Source: Geomonas diazotrophica (lineage in GTDB: Bacteria > Desulfobacterota > Desulfuromonadia > Geobacterales > Geobacteraceae). Taken from it: DNA of 64,000 bases. The notes beneath the pieces are model-generated. The model did no database searches. It was not told the origin of the DNA and saw nothing but the letters and a program-made list of their open reading frames with translations. Position numbers and translations under genes: made by a program. Of this stretch, positions 1 to 8,665 are shown in pieces; positions within the stretch are counted from its first letter, which is position 1, and the number at the start of each line of letters is the position of its first letter. The stretch covers positions 186,001 through 250,000 of the forward strand of contig NZ_JAHLMF010000001.1 of the NCBI RefSeq assembly GCF_018919385.1, read 5' to 3'.

Positions 1-476
1 GCCACATACACAAGCCCGGCAAGATCGGCGTCGTCTCGCGCTCCGGCACACTCACCTACGAGGCGGTGAAGCAGCTCACCGACATGGGGCTCGGGCAGTC
101 GACCTGCGTGGGGATCGGGGGCGACCCGATCATCGGCATGAACTTCATCGACGTGCTCAAGCTCTTCAACGAGGATCCGGGCACGGAAGGGGTCTTCATG
201 ATCGGCGAGATCGGCGGGGCCGCCGAGGAGGACGCGGCGCACTGGATCCAGGAACACATGAAAAAGCCGGTGGCGGCCTTCATCGCCGGGGTCACCGCAC
301 CGCCGGGCAAGAGGATGGGGCACGCCGGCGCCATCATCACCGGGGGCAAGGGGAAGGCGGAGGACAAGATCCGCACCCTCACCGAGTGCGGCGTAACGGT
401 CGCGTCCAGCCCGACCAAGATGGGCGAGGCGATGCAGATGGCCCTCGCCGCCAAGGTAAACGGCAAGAAGAAGTAA
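1..476 (+). CDS. sucD: Succinyl-CoA synthetase alpha subunit, C-terminal part (5' end outside window)
   Basis: The open frame enters from the left edge (first full codon at 3) and stops with TAA at 474-476. The alpha subunit of succinyl-CoA ligase binds CoA and carries the phosphohistidine intermediate; with SucC it interconverts succinyl-CoA and succinate in the TCA cycle, in the cytoplasm. The visible part starts in the conserved [17 protein letters not shown] segment, includes the GGDPIIG and GEIGG segments, and carries [10 protein letters not shown], whose His is the family's phosphorylated residue. About half of the usual protein of about 290 residues is present. The gene is followed by a strong terminator, so it is probably the last gene of its operon; sucC would be expected upstream. 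Confidence 0.95.
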   Translation, partial: HIHKPGKIGVVSRSGTLTYEAVKQLTDMGLGQSTCVGIGGDPIIGMNFIDVLKLFNEDPGTEGVFMIGEIGGAAEEDAAHWIQEHMKKPVAAFIAGVTAPPGKRMGHAGAIITGGKGKAEDKIRTLTECGVTVASSPTKMGEAMQMALAAKVNGKKK

Positions 477-500
477 TTTACCGGCAAGCCTCACAGTAAA

Positions 501-536
501 AAGGGCACCTCCCGAAGTGGGGGTGCCCTTTCCTTT
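501..536 (+). terminator. Intrinsic terminator after sucD
   Basis: The arms AAGGGCACC (501-509) and GGTGCCCTT (522-530) form a GC-rich hairpin, extended inward by a few C-G pairs, followed by TCCTTTTT. It starts 25 bp after the sucD stop. Confidence 0.85.
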
Positions 537-641
537 TTGATCAACAGCCACGCTGCCTAGCAGCATCGACACCCGACACAGCCATCAACCGGCAGCCACC
601 GTTCCGCGCTCGGAACCCCACAACGGCCTTGGTTGTCAGCC

Positions 642-1511
642 TCACTCGCCCCCTGCTCCAGGTTGCCTCACCGCCAAAGGGGAAAACTTACCCGCCGGCA
701 CCCTGTCCTCGCAGGGGACCTTCGTCTGACACAGTCCGCAGCCGGTACTGGTGACCCCGAATTTCTCCCCGACCGCCCCGGGGACCGTCGCGTAGACATG
801 CTCGCGACAGAGGCGCTTGTCGTGCCCGTCCCGGGACAGCGCTCCCACCGGACAGCGGCCGATGCAGGCCCCGCAACTCCCCTCCCGGTACCAGAGGCAG
901 TTGGACCTGTGATCGGTGCTGGTGCGCGCAGTGGGTTCCAAATGGGCATCGGTGATGACGCTGCCGAGACGGTGGGCGATCCCGGCCGGGGTGATGAGGG
1001 CATCGTTGAGGCTGAAGGTTCCGAGCCCCGCCGCATAGGCGGCATGACGCTCCGACCAGGAGGAAGCGATGCCGACCGGGCTGTCCCGGTACTCCCGCCA
1101 GGCCGGGTGCAGTTGCGGAGCCAAGGCACGGTATCCGGCATCGACCAGCAACTGCACGACCTGCCGGCGCAGCGCCGCGTTGAAGGCTTCGCCGTGCTCC
1201 CTGGTCAGGGCCCAGGCGCGGGAAGGATAGGTCGTCTCGGAGCGATTGCTGCGGCGGGTCTCTTCGGAGATGGGCAGCGCCCAGCAGATCACGGTGGCAG
1301 GGCGCCAGGGTGGGCTTTCTTCCAGCGCCAGTTCCGCCGGCGTGAGATGGAAGGGTCCGATCACCGTCTTGTACTGCGCGAAAAGCGGATCATCCGCCGC
1401 CGCAAAACCGATCAACGGCTCTGCGAAGTAAGGCGAGCCCTCCTCCGGAAAACGGTTGCCCGGTTCCTCGCGCACGAACCGCATCATCATCCGGCAAAGC
1501 GTGTCTCTCAT
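642..1511 (-). CDS. QueG-like (epoxyqueuosine reductase-like) double-cluster 4Fe-4S protein, 289 aa
   Basis: The start is set at the ATG at 1511 because a textbook ribosome site (CCAGGAGGTGCC) lies just before it; the frame stays open to 1634 but without such a site. The N-terminal half resembles the catalytic domain of QueG-type proteins, including SWSERHAAYAAGLGTFSLND and ITPAGIAHRLGS segments. The C-terminal part holds cysteines for Fe-S clusters, SCGACIGRCPVGAL (C-x2-C-x3-CP) and GCGLCQTKVPC (C-x2-C-x5-C). The second set differs from the C-x2-C-x3-CP usual in QueG, and the protein is shorter than typical QueG (about 350-380 aa), so the substrate may not be epoxyqueuosine. It sits alone between sucD and a divergent chemotaxis gene. 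Membership of the Fe-S family is firm; the specific reaction is not. Confidence 0.75.
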   Translation of the reverse strand: MRDTLCRMMMRFVREEPGNRFPEEGSPYFAEPLIGFAAADDPLFAQYKTVIGPFHLTPAELALEESPPWRPATVICWALPISEETRRSNRSETTYPSRAWALTREHGEAFNAALRRQVVQLLVDAGYRALAPQLHPAWREYRDSPVGIASSWSERHAAYAAGLGTFSLNDALITPAGIAHRLGSVITDAHLEPTARTSTDHRSNCLWYREGSCGACIGRCPVGALSRDGHDKRLCREHVYATVPGAVGEKFGVTSTGCGLCQTKVPCEDRVPAGKFSPLAVRQPGAGGE

Positions 1512-1690
1512 CCGTGGCACCTCCTGGCTTGGGAAGAAGCGGGAACATAGCTTATCATGTTCTACGAAAGCGGCCACTTTTTTTGCGTATCTGGCACAGC
1601 CCTCTTTAAAGGGGACCTTGTCGGCTCTTCGCACTGCCTCAGCATCACATTATTTTTCTTAAATTCATCGCTTTTTGTTTACAGCATATC

Positions 1691-1717
1691 TCAAGTACAG
1701 ACCACTTTTCCCGATAA
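1691..1717 (+). promoter_or_regulatory. Putative sigma-28 (FliA) promoter of the chemotaxis receptor
   Basis: TCAAGTAC, 11 bp, CCCGATAA matches the FliA consensus TAAAGTTT-N11-GCCGATAA at 5 of 8 and 7 of 8 positions with exact spacing. It lies about 68 bp before the receptor ATG. Motility and chemotaxis genes are the expected FliA targets, and the other receptor in this window has a comparable site. Confidence 0.5.
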
Positions 1718-1784
1718 GTCTCCTGCGGGAGTGGAACGTTGTTCGACAGAGACAGTTGACCGCGGCACCGGCAAGGAGAAGAAC

Positions 1785-2969
1785 ATGAAGGAAATCTTGA
1801 ACTTTTACCTCAACCTCACCATCAGGTTCAGGCTCGGCCTGCTGTGCGTCTGTTACAGCTTCTGCCTGATCGCCACCGCGGTTGCCGCCCAAGCGGACTC
1901 CCTGCTGATAAAGTACGGATCGCTCGCCCTCTTCATAATCATGGGCGGGATCTTCGGCGCGATCAACATCTGGTCCATCAGGACGCCGCTGGTGCGGACC
2001 ATGAGATACCTGGAGACCATGGCGCAGGGGGACCTGAGCGAAGAGATCGTGGTCAACCGCCGCAACGAGATCAGCGACATGCTAAGGGCCTTGCAGAAAC
2101 TGCAGGCGTCCATGCGGGGGATGATCCAGGGGATCCAGCAGACCGCAGACGAACTCGCCAGCGCATCCAGCCAACTGAGCAATACCTCGCTCAGGATGGC
2201 GGAGGGGACGGTGCACGCTTCGCAGCAGTCCAGCTCCGTCTCCAGCGCCGTCGGAGAGATGGCCGGCGTCAGCAGCGACATCGCGCTCAGCTGCCAAAAG
2301 ATGGCCGACCGGGCGGGAAGCACCAGCACCGCGACCAGCAAGGGGGAAGAGACCATCACGCGCATGACGTCGGTGATGGGAGAGATCGAGCAGATGGTGT
2401 CGGGCACGGTCGACGCAGTCAAGGCCCTGGGCGCCAACTCGGACAAGATCGGAAACATCGTGGTCGCCATCGAGGACATCGCCGACCAGACCAACCTCCT
2501 GGCGCTCAATGCCGCCATCGAGGCCGCGCGGGCCGGCGAACAGGGACGCGGCTTCGCGGTGGTCGCCGACGAGGTCAGGAGGTTGGCGGAACGCACCACC
2601 TCGTCCACCCGCGAAGTTCAGTCGATAATCGCGTCGTTGCAAGGGGATGTGAAAAACGTGGTGGCGCTGATGGAGCGCAGCGCAACCAGTGTCAGAAGCG
2701 GCACCGATGACGTACAGCATTCCAGCCACGCCATCGGGACCATCAAGGAACATATCACCCCGCTCTTGGAGTACGTCTCGCAGGTCGCCACCGCGGCCGA
2801 ACAGCAGTCCGCGACCACCACCAACATCTCCGAAAGCATGCGTCAGATCATCGGGGTGGTGCAGGAAACGGCCGGGGGCGCGCAGGAATCCGCCCGGGCG
2901 GCGGAGGATCTCGCCAACTCGGCGCGGTCGCTGCAAAACATGGTGAACCAGTTCAAGGTCGCGGCGTAA
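1785..2969 (+). CDS. Methyl-accepting chemotaxis protein without periplasmic sensor domain, 394 aa
   Basis: The ATG at 1785 follows an AAGGAGAAG ribosome site; the upstream in-frame extension covers the probable promoter and is rejected. Two hydrophobic segments (about residues 14-36 and 42-66) are separated by only a few residues, so the receptor has almost no periplasmic part. A HAMP region follows (about 67-115, containing YLETMAQGDLSEEI), then a long helical signalling domain with the receptor hairpin tip at [20 protein letters not shown] and GFAVVADEVRRLAERT. Such receptors usually signal to CheA/CheW from the inner membrane; lacking a sensor domain, this one may sense membrane or cytoplasmic state. 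No other che gene is adjacent. A FliA-like promoter lies upstream. Confidence 0.9.
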   Translation: MKEILNFYLNLTIRFRLGLLCVCYSFCLIATAVAAQADSLLIKYGSLALFIIMGGIFGAINIWSIRTPLVRTMRYLETMAQGDLSEEIVVNRRNEISDMLRALQKLQASMRGMIQGIQQTADELASASSQLSNTSLRMAEGTVHASQQSSSVSSAVGEMAGVSSDIALSCQKMADRAGSTSTATSKGEETITRMTSVMGEIEQMVSGTVDAVKALGANSDKIGNIVVAIEDIADQTNLLALNAAIEAARAGEQGRGFAVVADEVRRLAERTTSSTREVQSIIASLQGDVKNVVALMERSATSVRSGTDDVQHSSHAIGTIKEHITPLLEYVSQVATAAEQQSATTTNISESMRQIIGVVQETAGGAQESARAAEDLANSARSLQNMVNQFKVAA

Positions 2970-2976
2970 ATGCGAA

Positions 2977-3047
2977 CAGGGATGAAGGGGATGAAAGGGA
3001 TGAAAGCCCGTTTATTCGGCTATCCCCTTTATCCCCTTCATCCCTGT
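2977..3047. repeat. Three 9-bp units followed by their inverted counterpart (convergent intergenic hairpin)
   Basis: CAGGGATGA, AGGGGATGA and AAGGGATGA run head to tail from 2977 to 3003. After a short GC spacer, TATCCCCTT, TATCCCCTT and CATCCCTGT (3021-3047) are their near-complement. The result is a long imperfect hairpin between two convergent genes (stops at 2969 and 3052), where it could act as a bidirectional terminator, although there is no classic U tract. A related GGGATAA array is at 19351. Confidence 0.8.
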
Positions 3048-3051
3048 CTGT

Positions 3052-5340
3052 TTAGACGTGGAATTTGCGGGCGAGGTCGTTGTCGATGACGTAGACGCAG
3101 ATTTCCTTGGCGCACTGCTTGGTGTACTTGAACTTCTCGGAGCTCAGGTTGTTGATCAGGAAGGTCACGTCGTCCCTGATCCGCTTGTCGTAGGTCTTGA
3201 AGGCCTCGGTGTCGAAGTCCTTGATGGCGCGGCGGAAGTTGGCGTTCTCCAGGAACGGCTCAAGCACCTTCTCCTTCAGGTTGAAGACGTAGCGGTCATG
3301 CAGCGACTGGAACAACGCCGTATCCTGCGCCCGTTTCCCCTCCACCATGATCTCCTGGGTCAACGTCCTGCCGGTGTACTCGTGCTGGGTCTCCTGCCTG
3401 AATGCGAACCGCGCCTCATCCTCCACCTTGGCACCCAGCAGGCGCCGCTCGATCCCCGCCAGAAACTCCTCGGTAATCTCCAGCTTTTCCCCCGTGAACC
3501 GGCAAACCTCGACGGCGCCGAGCTCGAAGTTAACGGCGAACATGTAGTGCAGGATGTCCCGCTCGATCTGGGCCTCGTTGTAGTAGTAGAGCGCCTCCTT
3601 CACCTCCTGGAGCACCACGTAGTCGTAGTTGTGCACCAGGGACTCCATGAAACCGTCCGGGATAGACTCCTTCAGCTCCTTGTGCCAGCGCGTGAAGAAG
3701 GTGGACAGGCTGTTCATGGTGATCATCTTGTCCTTCCGGGCGTAGGCAGAGTAGAAGTCGGAGAAGATCTTGATGGATTCGCGCCCCGAGAAGCCGTGAT
3801 CCCCTTCGTGCTCGCTCTCGGCGATGATCTTCTTCCTCCGCTTGGCGTTGAGCCGCTTCCGGTCGTCCTCGGAGAGCCACTCGGGGATGTGCCCGGTGTA
3901 GATCTCCATCTTCAGGATCTGCAGGTTCTCGTCGCAGTAGAGCCGGTACTTCTCCGGATCGCCGATCCACTCCAGGAGCGCGTCCGATTTCACGTTCATC
4001 CTGGTCGAAATGATCACCCGGGCGAAGTTGTGCAGCACCCGCGGCAGGAAGCTCGAATCGATGTGCTTGCCGAAGATGTTGCGGTAGATCTCCACCTCGG
4101 TGTTCAGGTCCATGACGTAGGGGATGTTGATGAACTCGATGCGGTCCGAGAAGGACTGCACCCCCTCGATGCTCCGCTCGTCCTCGGGGTTCATGAGGGC
4201 GATGAACAGGCTCCTCACGTTCTCCTCGATGTCCTCCACCTTGTGGATCCCTTCGCTGATGATGTTGTGCAGTTCCAGAAGCCGCTCGGCGTTGTGGGAC
4301 TTCACGTCCATCAGGGCGTAGATGCCGTTGTTGGTCTTGGCGAAGTTGGAGAAGATGTACTTGACCTCGTTGCTGTCGCCCAGGAGCAGGTCGATCTTCC
4401 TCTGCAGCATGTCGTTGGTGAGGATGTTCTGCTTCATCGACTTGTCGCCGGGATTGAAGACCGTGATCCCCTCGCCCAGCCTGCGGTTGAAGCGGTAGGG
4501 GCGCACCTTGATCATCCGGAAGATGTCGGTGGGGTCGTCGAGCCGCGCCGAGAGTGCCTGGAAGATGGAGGTGCAGATGGTGCAGGGGGAGTCGCGGAAG
4601 ACCCAGTCGTACTCCTTCTCGGTGAAAAGCTTCCACTTGAAGGAATCGTTCTGGAACAGGTCGTCGAAGAACGCGCGCCGCTGCGCCTTGTCGATCATGA
4701 GCAGCGGGCTGTCGTGGGACGGGCAGGGCACCTCGACCACGTCGCCCCCCCGCAGCAGCGCCCTGGTGTCTATGTGGTCGTGGCTCTCCAGCTCGTACTC
4801 GTCCAGCAGGTGGGAGAGCTTCTCCACGAAGGCGTTGACCTGGTGCTCCTTGAAGGTCCCCAGGACGCGGCGGTCCAGGTGCCAGACCACCTCGTAGCTT
4901 CTCCCCTCCTCGGTGCTCGCGTATTCCTCGAACTTCATCAGCACGTTGTTCAGGAAGGTGCTCTTGCCGGAACCGGGAGGCCCCTCGAAGATGTAGATCT
5001 TGTTCTGGCGCGCGCCGCTTTTCATGTCCGCGACGTGGCTTAAGAAACGGTTGGCGAACAAGCGGTCGGCAAAGAAGGGGCGGTCGGAGTTCTGCACGAA
5101 GAGCTTCCGGGTGTCGTAGGGGACGAAATTTATCGACTCGGGATCTTCGGGATACTCGTCGTTCCCCTCGCTGACGTAACTTCTCACCATGTCGTGGAAG
5201 AGCTGGAAGATGTTGCGCATCATCCGTTCCGGCTGCTCGGTGACGAGCTGCATGAACTCCTCGAACGACATGTGCGAGGCGCTCTTGTGTTCGACGATGG
5301 TGCGGCTCAAATGCCTTATGACTGTCTCTAGATCTGGCAT
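3052..5340 (-). CDS. PrkA-family serine kinase/AAA+ protein, large paralog, 762 aa
   Basis: This is the last gene of a four-gene minus-strand operon, starting 14 bp after the spoVR stop. It has the PrkA architecture: an N-terminal helical part, a P-loop GPPGSGKST (residues 120-128) in an AAA+ module, and a C-terminal PrkA domain with helical regions. PrkA/YeaG proteins are described as serine protein kinases, and some as AAA+ proteases, linked to starvation and stress. It is about 80 residues longer than the other PrkA in this operon and diverges from it, so the two are not recent duplicates. A protein partner or substrate cannot be told from sequence; SpoVR and DUF444 proteins are its consistent neighbours. 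Confidence 0.85.
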   Translation of the reverse strand: MPDLETVIRHLSRTIVEHKSASHMSFEEFMQLVTEQPERMMRNIFQLFHDMVRSYVSEGNDEYPEDPESINFVPYDTRKLFVQNSDRPFFADRLFANRFLSHVADMKSGARQNKIYIFEGPPGSGKSTFLNNVLMKFEEYASTEEGRSYEVVWHLDRRVLGTFKEHQVNAFVEKLSHLLDEYELESHDHIDTRALLRGGDVVEVPCPSHDSPLLMIDKAQRRAFFDDLFQNDSFKWKLFTEKEYDWVFRDSPCTICTSIFQALSARLDDPTDIFRMIKVRPYRFNRRLGEGITVFNPGDKSMKQNILTNDMLQRKIDLLLGDSNEVKYIFSNFAKTNNGIYALMDVKSHNAERLLELHNIISEGIHKVEDIEENVRSLFIALMNPEDERSIEGVQSFSDRIEFINIPYVMDLNTEVEIYRNIFGKHIDSSFLPRVLHNFARVIISTRMNVKSDALLEWIGDPEKYRLYCDENLQILKMEIYTGHIPEWLSEDDRKRLNAKRRKKIIAESEHEGDHGFSGRESIKIFSDFYSAYARKDKMITMNSLSTFFTRWHKELKESIPDGFMESLVHNYDYVVLQEVKEALYYYNEAQIERDILHYMFAVNFELGAVEVCRFTGEKLEITEEFLAGIERRLLGAKVEDEARFAFRQETQHEYTGRTLTQEIMVEGKRAQDTALFQSLHDRYVFNLKEKVLEPFLENANFRRAIKDFDTEAFKTYDKRIRDDVTFLINNLSSEKFKYTKQCAKEICVYVIDNDLARKFHV

Positions 5341-5354
5341 AGCTTATCCGCCTG

Positions 5355-6980
5355 TCACAGTATCTGCCGACTGAGGACCTTGTCCTTCATGGTGTAGACC
5401 ACCCGCTGCCAGGTGATTTCCGGCTCTTCCATCCCTTCCCGCCCCGCGCCTCCTCGTGACTGCTCTATCGCCGCCTCGCTGGTCTCCAGCTGCACCGGCG
5501 CCCCCCAAAGGTACTCGATGCCGACCATGGTGTTGGCGATATACTCGCTGACCAGCTGTTTCCCCTCGAAGTGGTGTACCAGGTAGAGCATCCCTTCCTC
5601 GCCGCGCTCAGGTGCGATCTCGATGTGCGGCGGATGGTACAGGGAGGCGAGCACCATGTCGCGGTAGTCGTTGGCGTCCCGGCTCTTGACGTAGTACTGC
5701 CAGACCATGCGCTGCGGGTCGAGCCGCTTACCGGTCACGAAGAGGTCGTAGCGGTCGGTGAAGTCCTGGTCCACGAAGTCCTTGATGAAGAGGTAGTCGC
5801 AGTAGTTGCTCCTGATCTTGAACAGGTATTCGTCCCCTTGGCCGGAAGCGGCGTCGAACCGCTTCCTCTCCTCCCGGTCCGAGAGCCGGTTGAACTCGTA
5901 GCCGGTCTTACCCTTGTCGCCGTTCTCCTTCAACTGGTACATGAGCCGCATGCCCAGGGCATATGGGTTCATGCCGACCCGCGGCATGGAGGTGACGCCG
6001 GCATGGACGCGGGCGAAATCGACCTCGTGCCCTTTGATGCGGTCGTCCACCAGGAAGAGCTTCTCGTGCCAGTAGCTCGCCCATCCTTCGTTCATGATCT
6101 TGGTGCGGATCTGGGGCTGGAAGAAGATCGAGGTCTTCCGCACCACCTCGAGCACCGAGCGCATCCACTGGTTTTCGTCGCGCGCCAGGAATTCCGAGTT
6201 CTCGATCAGGAACTTCATGAGGTCGCGCCGCTCCACCCGCTTCACGTTCTGGCTCTTGGCGAAGTGCGCCTCCATTTCCGGATACTTGGCGGTCACCTCC
6301 GCGAAGAAGATCCGCTCCCCCTCGTCCTTGTTCTGGGCGACGGACTCGTTGTAGCGCGCCACCTCCTTCAGGTACTCCCCTACCGGCAGCTTCTTCTCGA
6401 CCTGCAGGAAGACGTCGAAGTAATAGTCCAGGCGGCTGGAGGTGGCAGTCTCCGGCGCCATGAACAGCGGCGAGAGCTCGTCGTGGTAGGCCACTAGGTT
6501 GTCGATGGAGCGGGCGAACTCGAGGATGTAGTCCACCCAGCGCCCCTTCTCCGCCCTGAGCTTCGCGATCACCCGCTTGTCCGAGAGCGCCTGGCCCGTG
6601 AAGTCGTATTCCCAGGTGTGCCGGAAGTAGAGGTTGTTCTGGAAGAAATCGATGTGGCCCAGCACGTGGTAGAAGATCATCACGTTGAGCCAGTCGGGGT
6701 TGTTGTCGTTGTAGAACGAGATGGGGGGACGGGTGTTGATCACCGTCTCGTAGGGGTTGTGCGGGTAGAGCTCGTACTCTCCCTTGCCCCGGAGCACCTC
6801 GACGTCGTGCACCCAGTAGTCGTACAGGGTGGGGATCATGACTTTCGGGGAGAGCTCGATGAGGTCACGGTTGGTGACGATGTACTCGAGGCTCTCGTCG
6901 GTGAAGGAAAGCCCGGCGGCGCGCGCCCGCTCCTTGCACCCTTCCATGATCGCCTTGGTATGTTGGTTGATCAGTTCCAT
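5355..6980 (-). CDS. spoVR: SpoVR family protein, 541 aa
   Basis: The start is placed at the ATG at 6980 (MELINQHTKAIMEGCKERA), preceded by TTTTTTGAGGCCATT; an in-frame start 8 codons upstream would destroy that site. SpoVR (E. coli YcgB) is a conserved protein named from Bacillus spore cortex formation, but widespread in non-sporulating bacteria and co-regulated with YeaG/YeaH. Conserved segments such as NPYETVINTRPPISFYNDN, YHVLGHIDFFQNN and MNEGWASYWHEK are present; the His/Glu-rich motifs suggest metal binding, but no catalytic role is established. It lies between DUF444 and the second prkA in an operon, supporting a joint stress-response role. Confidence 0.92.
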   Translation of the reverse strand: MELINQHTKAIMEGCKERARAAGLSFTDESLEYIVTNRDLIELSPKVMIPTLYDYWVHDVEVLRGKGEYELYPHNPYETVINTRPPISFYNDNNPDWLNVMIFYHVLGHIDFFQNNLYFRHTWEYDFTGQALSDKRVIAKLRAEKGRWVDYILEFARSIDNLVAYHDELSPLFMAPETATSSRLDYYFDVFLQVEKKLPVGEYLKEVARYNESVAQNKDEGERIFFAEVTAKYPEMEAHFAKSQNVKRVERRDLMKFLIENSEFLARDENQWMRSVLEVVRKTSIFFQPQIRTKIMNEGWASYWHEKLFLVDDRIKGHEVDFARVHAGVTSMPRVGMNPYALGMRLMYQLKENGDKGKTGYEFNRLSDREERKRFDAASGQGDEYLFKIRSNYCDYLFIKDFVDQDFTDRYDLFVTGKRLDPQRMVWQYYVKSRDANDYRDMVLASLYHPPHIEIAPERGEEGMLYLVHHFEGKQLVSEYIANTMVGIEYLWGAPVQLETSEAAIEQSRGGAGREGMEEPEITWQRVVYTMKDKVLSRQIL

Positions 6981-6989
6981 AATGGCCTC

Positions 6990-7118
6990 AAAAAAGCAGA
7001 TCAAGATTAAGATTAAGATTAAGAAGATCGGCCCTGGTCCCGCACATCAGCTGTATCACACGACTCGAAATCTCGATCTCAGCCTTAATCTGCTTCACCT
7101 CTTACTCTTAATCTGCTT
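6990..7118 (-). repeat. ATTAAG hexamer repeats with inverted copies between DUF444 and spoVR
   Basis: Plus strand 7005-7024 holds GATTAA-type hexamers in tandem after AAGCAGATCAAG. CTTAATCTGCTT is found at 7084-7095 and again near 7108-7119. Read in the direction of the operon, AAGCAGATTAAG can pair with CTTGATCTGCTT, which is followed directly by a T run just ahead of the spoVR ribosome site. It could weaken transcription between the two genes; this is inference. Confidence 0.55.
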
Positions 7119-8480
7119 CTACGAGATGAGCCTCTTGATCCCCTCGATCACCCGGGCCTCCTCGGCGTCCTCGTGCATGATGTCCATGCGCAAGAGGTCC
7201 GGCTTGTCACGCAAAAGCCCTGAGTTCTCCAGGTAGCGGGCCACCTCGGTCCATTGCGTCCCCGCGTGCTCGGCGATGGTGACCCCCATGCGGCTCACGT
7301 AGCTGAGGATCTTGACCAGCTCCGGAATGGACTTGTCGCCGCCGGTATCCCAATCGTCGCCGTCGGTGCCGTGGAAGACGTAGATGTTGTAGTCCGCCGC
7401 CAGGTTCTCCTTCTCGACGATCTCGTTCACCAGCTTGTAGGCGCTCGCCACCTCGGTTCCGCCGGCGACGCGGGAGTTGTAGTAGGTGTCGAAGTCCGGC
7501 ACTTCCTTAGCCTCGGTGTCGTGCAGGATGAAGCGCGACTCCACCTGCCCGGCGTACTGGTACAACAGCCAGCTGTAGATCATCACGTGCTGGGTCGCCA
7601 CCAGCTCGGTCACCTTCCCCGCCATGGAACCGGAGTAGTCGCGCAGGAAGAAGACCATGGCCTGCGGCTCGTAATCCTTCTCTTGGGAGAAGATGCGGTA
7701 CACCTTGTCCCGCGGCGAGATCAGGAAACGGGTCGGGTCCATGTCCGAGGGATCGGGGAGGTTGCCAAGCGAGATGTTGGTTTCCACGATCTTCCTGAGG
7801 GTCGCCTTCTTGTCCAGTACCTGGCCGGAGCCACGGTTTCGGTCGGTGAGGTCGTAGATGTACCGGGTGAAGGAGCGCTTCTTCCCCTTTTCCTTCAGGT
7901 TGGGGAGCTGGAACTGTTCGGTGAGCACCCGCCCTAGTTCGTAGGCCGAGGCCCCCATCTCGTGGGCTTCGCCCTCACCCTGCCCCGGCCCCTGCCCGGG
8001 CTCCTCGCCGGTCTCGCGCACCTTCTGCTCGCCGATGACCTCGCCTTCCTCCCCCTTGCCGCTGCCGCCGGTCGAGCCCCCCTCGCCGGGAGGTCGGACG
8101 GTCGGATCGTGCAGGAACTTCTCCTCCTCGGTTGAAGGGACCACGACGATCTTCCCCTTCCCCCCTTTGCCCGGCTTGATCAGCCTCCCCACCCTGATCT
8201 TGCGGGGGAAGCCGTCCTTCTCGCGCTGCCGGTCACGCTCCAGGAGCTCGTCCAGCGCCTTCATGTGGAGCTGGTACGGGTTCGGGACCCGCCCCTGGTC
8301 CTGCAGCACCGCCAGGTCGTGCCAGGCGTAGAGGCTGCGGGAGAAGTCGGGGAAGGGGCCGCGCCGGTCGGAGACGGAGATCTCCCGGGTTCCCGCCAGC
8401 TCCTCCCGAAAACGCGCCTCCCGCTCGGGATCGAGCCCCTTGGCCTTCAGTTGTTCGAGGTATTTTTCGGGATCTTTCAT
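7119..8480 (-). CDS. yeaH: DUF444 (YeaH/YhbH) family protein with von Willebrand-type domain, 453 aa
   Basis: DUF444 proteins are encoded with PrkA across bacteria and are linked to stress responses. Residues 1-125 include the family start with SDRRGPFPDFSRSLYAW. Residues about 130-172 are a Gly/Glu/Gln-rich flexible linker. The C-terminal half has FFLRDYSGSM (281-285 = DYSGS), a MIDAS-type metal site, followed by a second acidic patch HGTDGDDWDTGG. The ATG at 8480 has a GAGGCGG-type ribosome site. It is the second gene of the operon, 185 bp after prkA; the gap contains a palindromic repeat cluster. The biochemical function is unknown; a metal-dependent protein-binding role is inferred from the fold. 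Confidence 0.9.
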   Translation of the reverse strand: MKDPEKYLEQLKAKGLDPEREARFREELAGTREISVSDRRGPFPDFSRSLYAWHDLAVLQDQGRVPNPYQLHMKALDELLERDRQREKDGFPRKIRVGRLIKPGKGGKGKIVVVPSTEEEKFLHDPTVRPPGEGGSTGGSGKGEEGEVIGEQKVRETGEEPGQGPGQGEGEAHEMGASAYELGRVLTEQFQLPNLKEKGKKRSFTRYIYDLTDRNRGSGQVLDKKATLRKIVETNISLGNLPDPSDMDPTRFLISPRDKVYRIFSQEKDYEPQAMVFFLRDYSGSMAGKVTELVATQHVMIYSWLLYQYAGQVESRFILHDTEAKEVPDFDTYYNSRVAGGTEVASAYKLVNEIVEKENLAADYNIYVFHGTDGDDWDTGGDKSIPELVKILSYVSRMGVTIAEHAGTQWTEVARYLENSGLLRDKPDLLRMDIMHEDAEEARVIEGIKRLIS

Positions 8481-8502
8481 GGCGTCTGCCGCCTCTAAAG
8501 GC

Positions 8503-8650
8503 GGGCGAATACGTATTCGCCCTTACGTGGTCTGTCTCCCCTCGCCCTTTGGGAGAGGGGCGGGGGTGAGGGCGTCGGCTCGGGGCACGCCCTTTCTTGT
8601 GGCAACTCCCTCACCCGGCCTTCGGCCACCCTCTCCCGGGGGGAGAGGGT
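8503..8650. repeat. Palindromic intergenic repeat cluster inside the prkA operon
   Basis: 8503-8522 is a perfect 20-bp palindrome, GGGCGAATACGTATTCGCCC. It is followed by CCCTCGCCCTTTGGGAGAGG and GGGTGAGGG, then the inverse CTCCCTCACCC. The cluster ends in the hairpin ACCCTCTCCC-GGG-GGGAGAGGGT (8628-8650). The TCCC/GAGAGGG style is typical of dispersed intergenic repeats in this group. Within an operon such hairpins can stabilise or trim mRNA; no function is shown here. Confidence 0.75.
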
Positions 8651-8665
8651 AAAACTCAGCACCCG

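Noticed and set aside
3058..5043. Long plus-strand open frame of 661 codons
   Set aside because: It is antisense to prkA2, has the Val/Leu/Asp/His-rich composition of a high-GC shadow, and no family motif.
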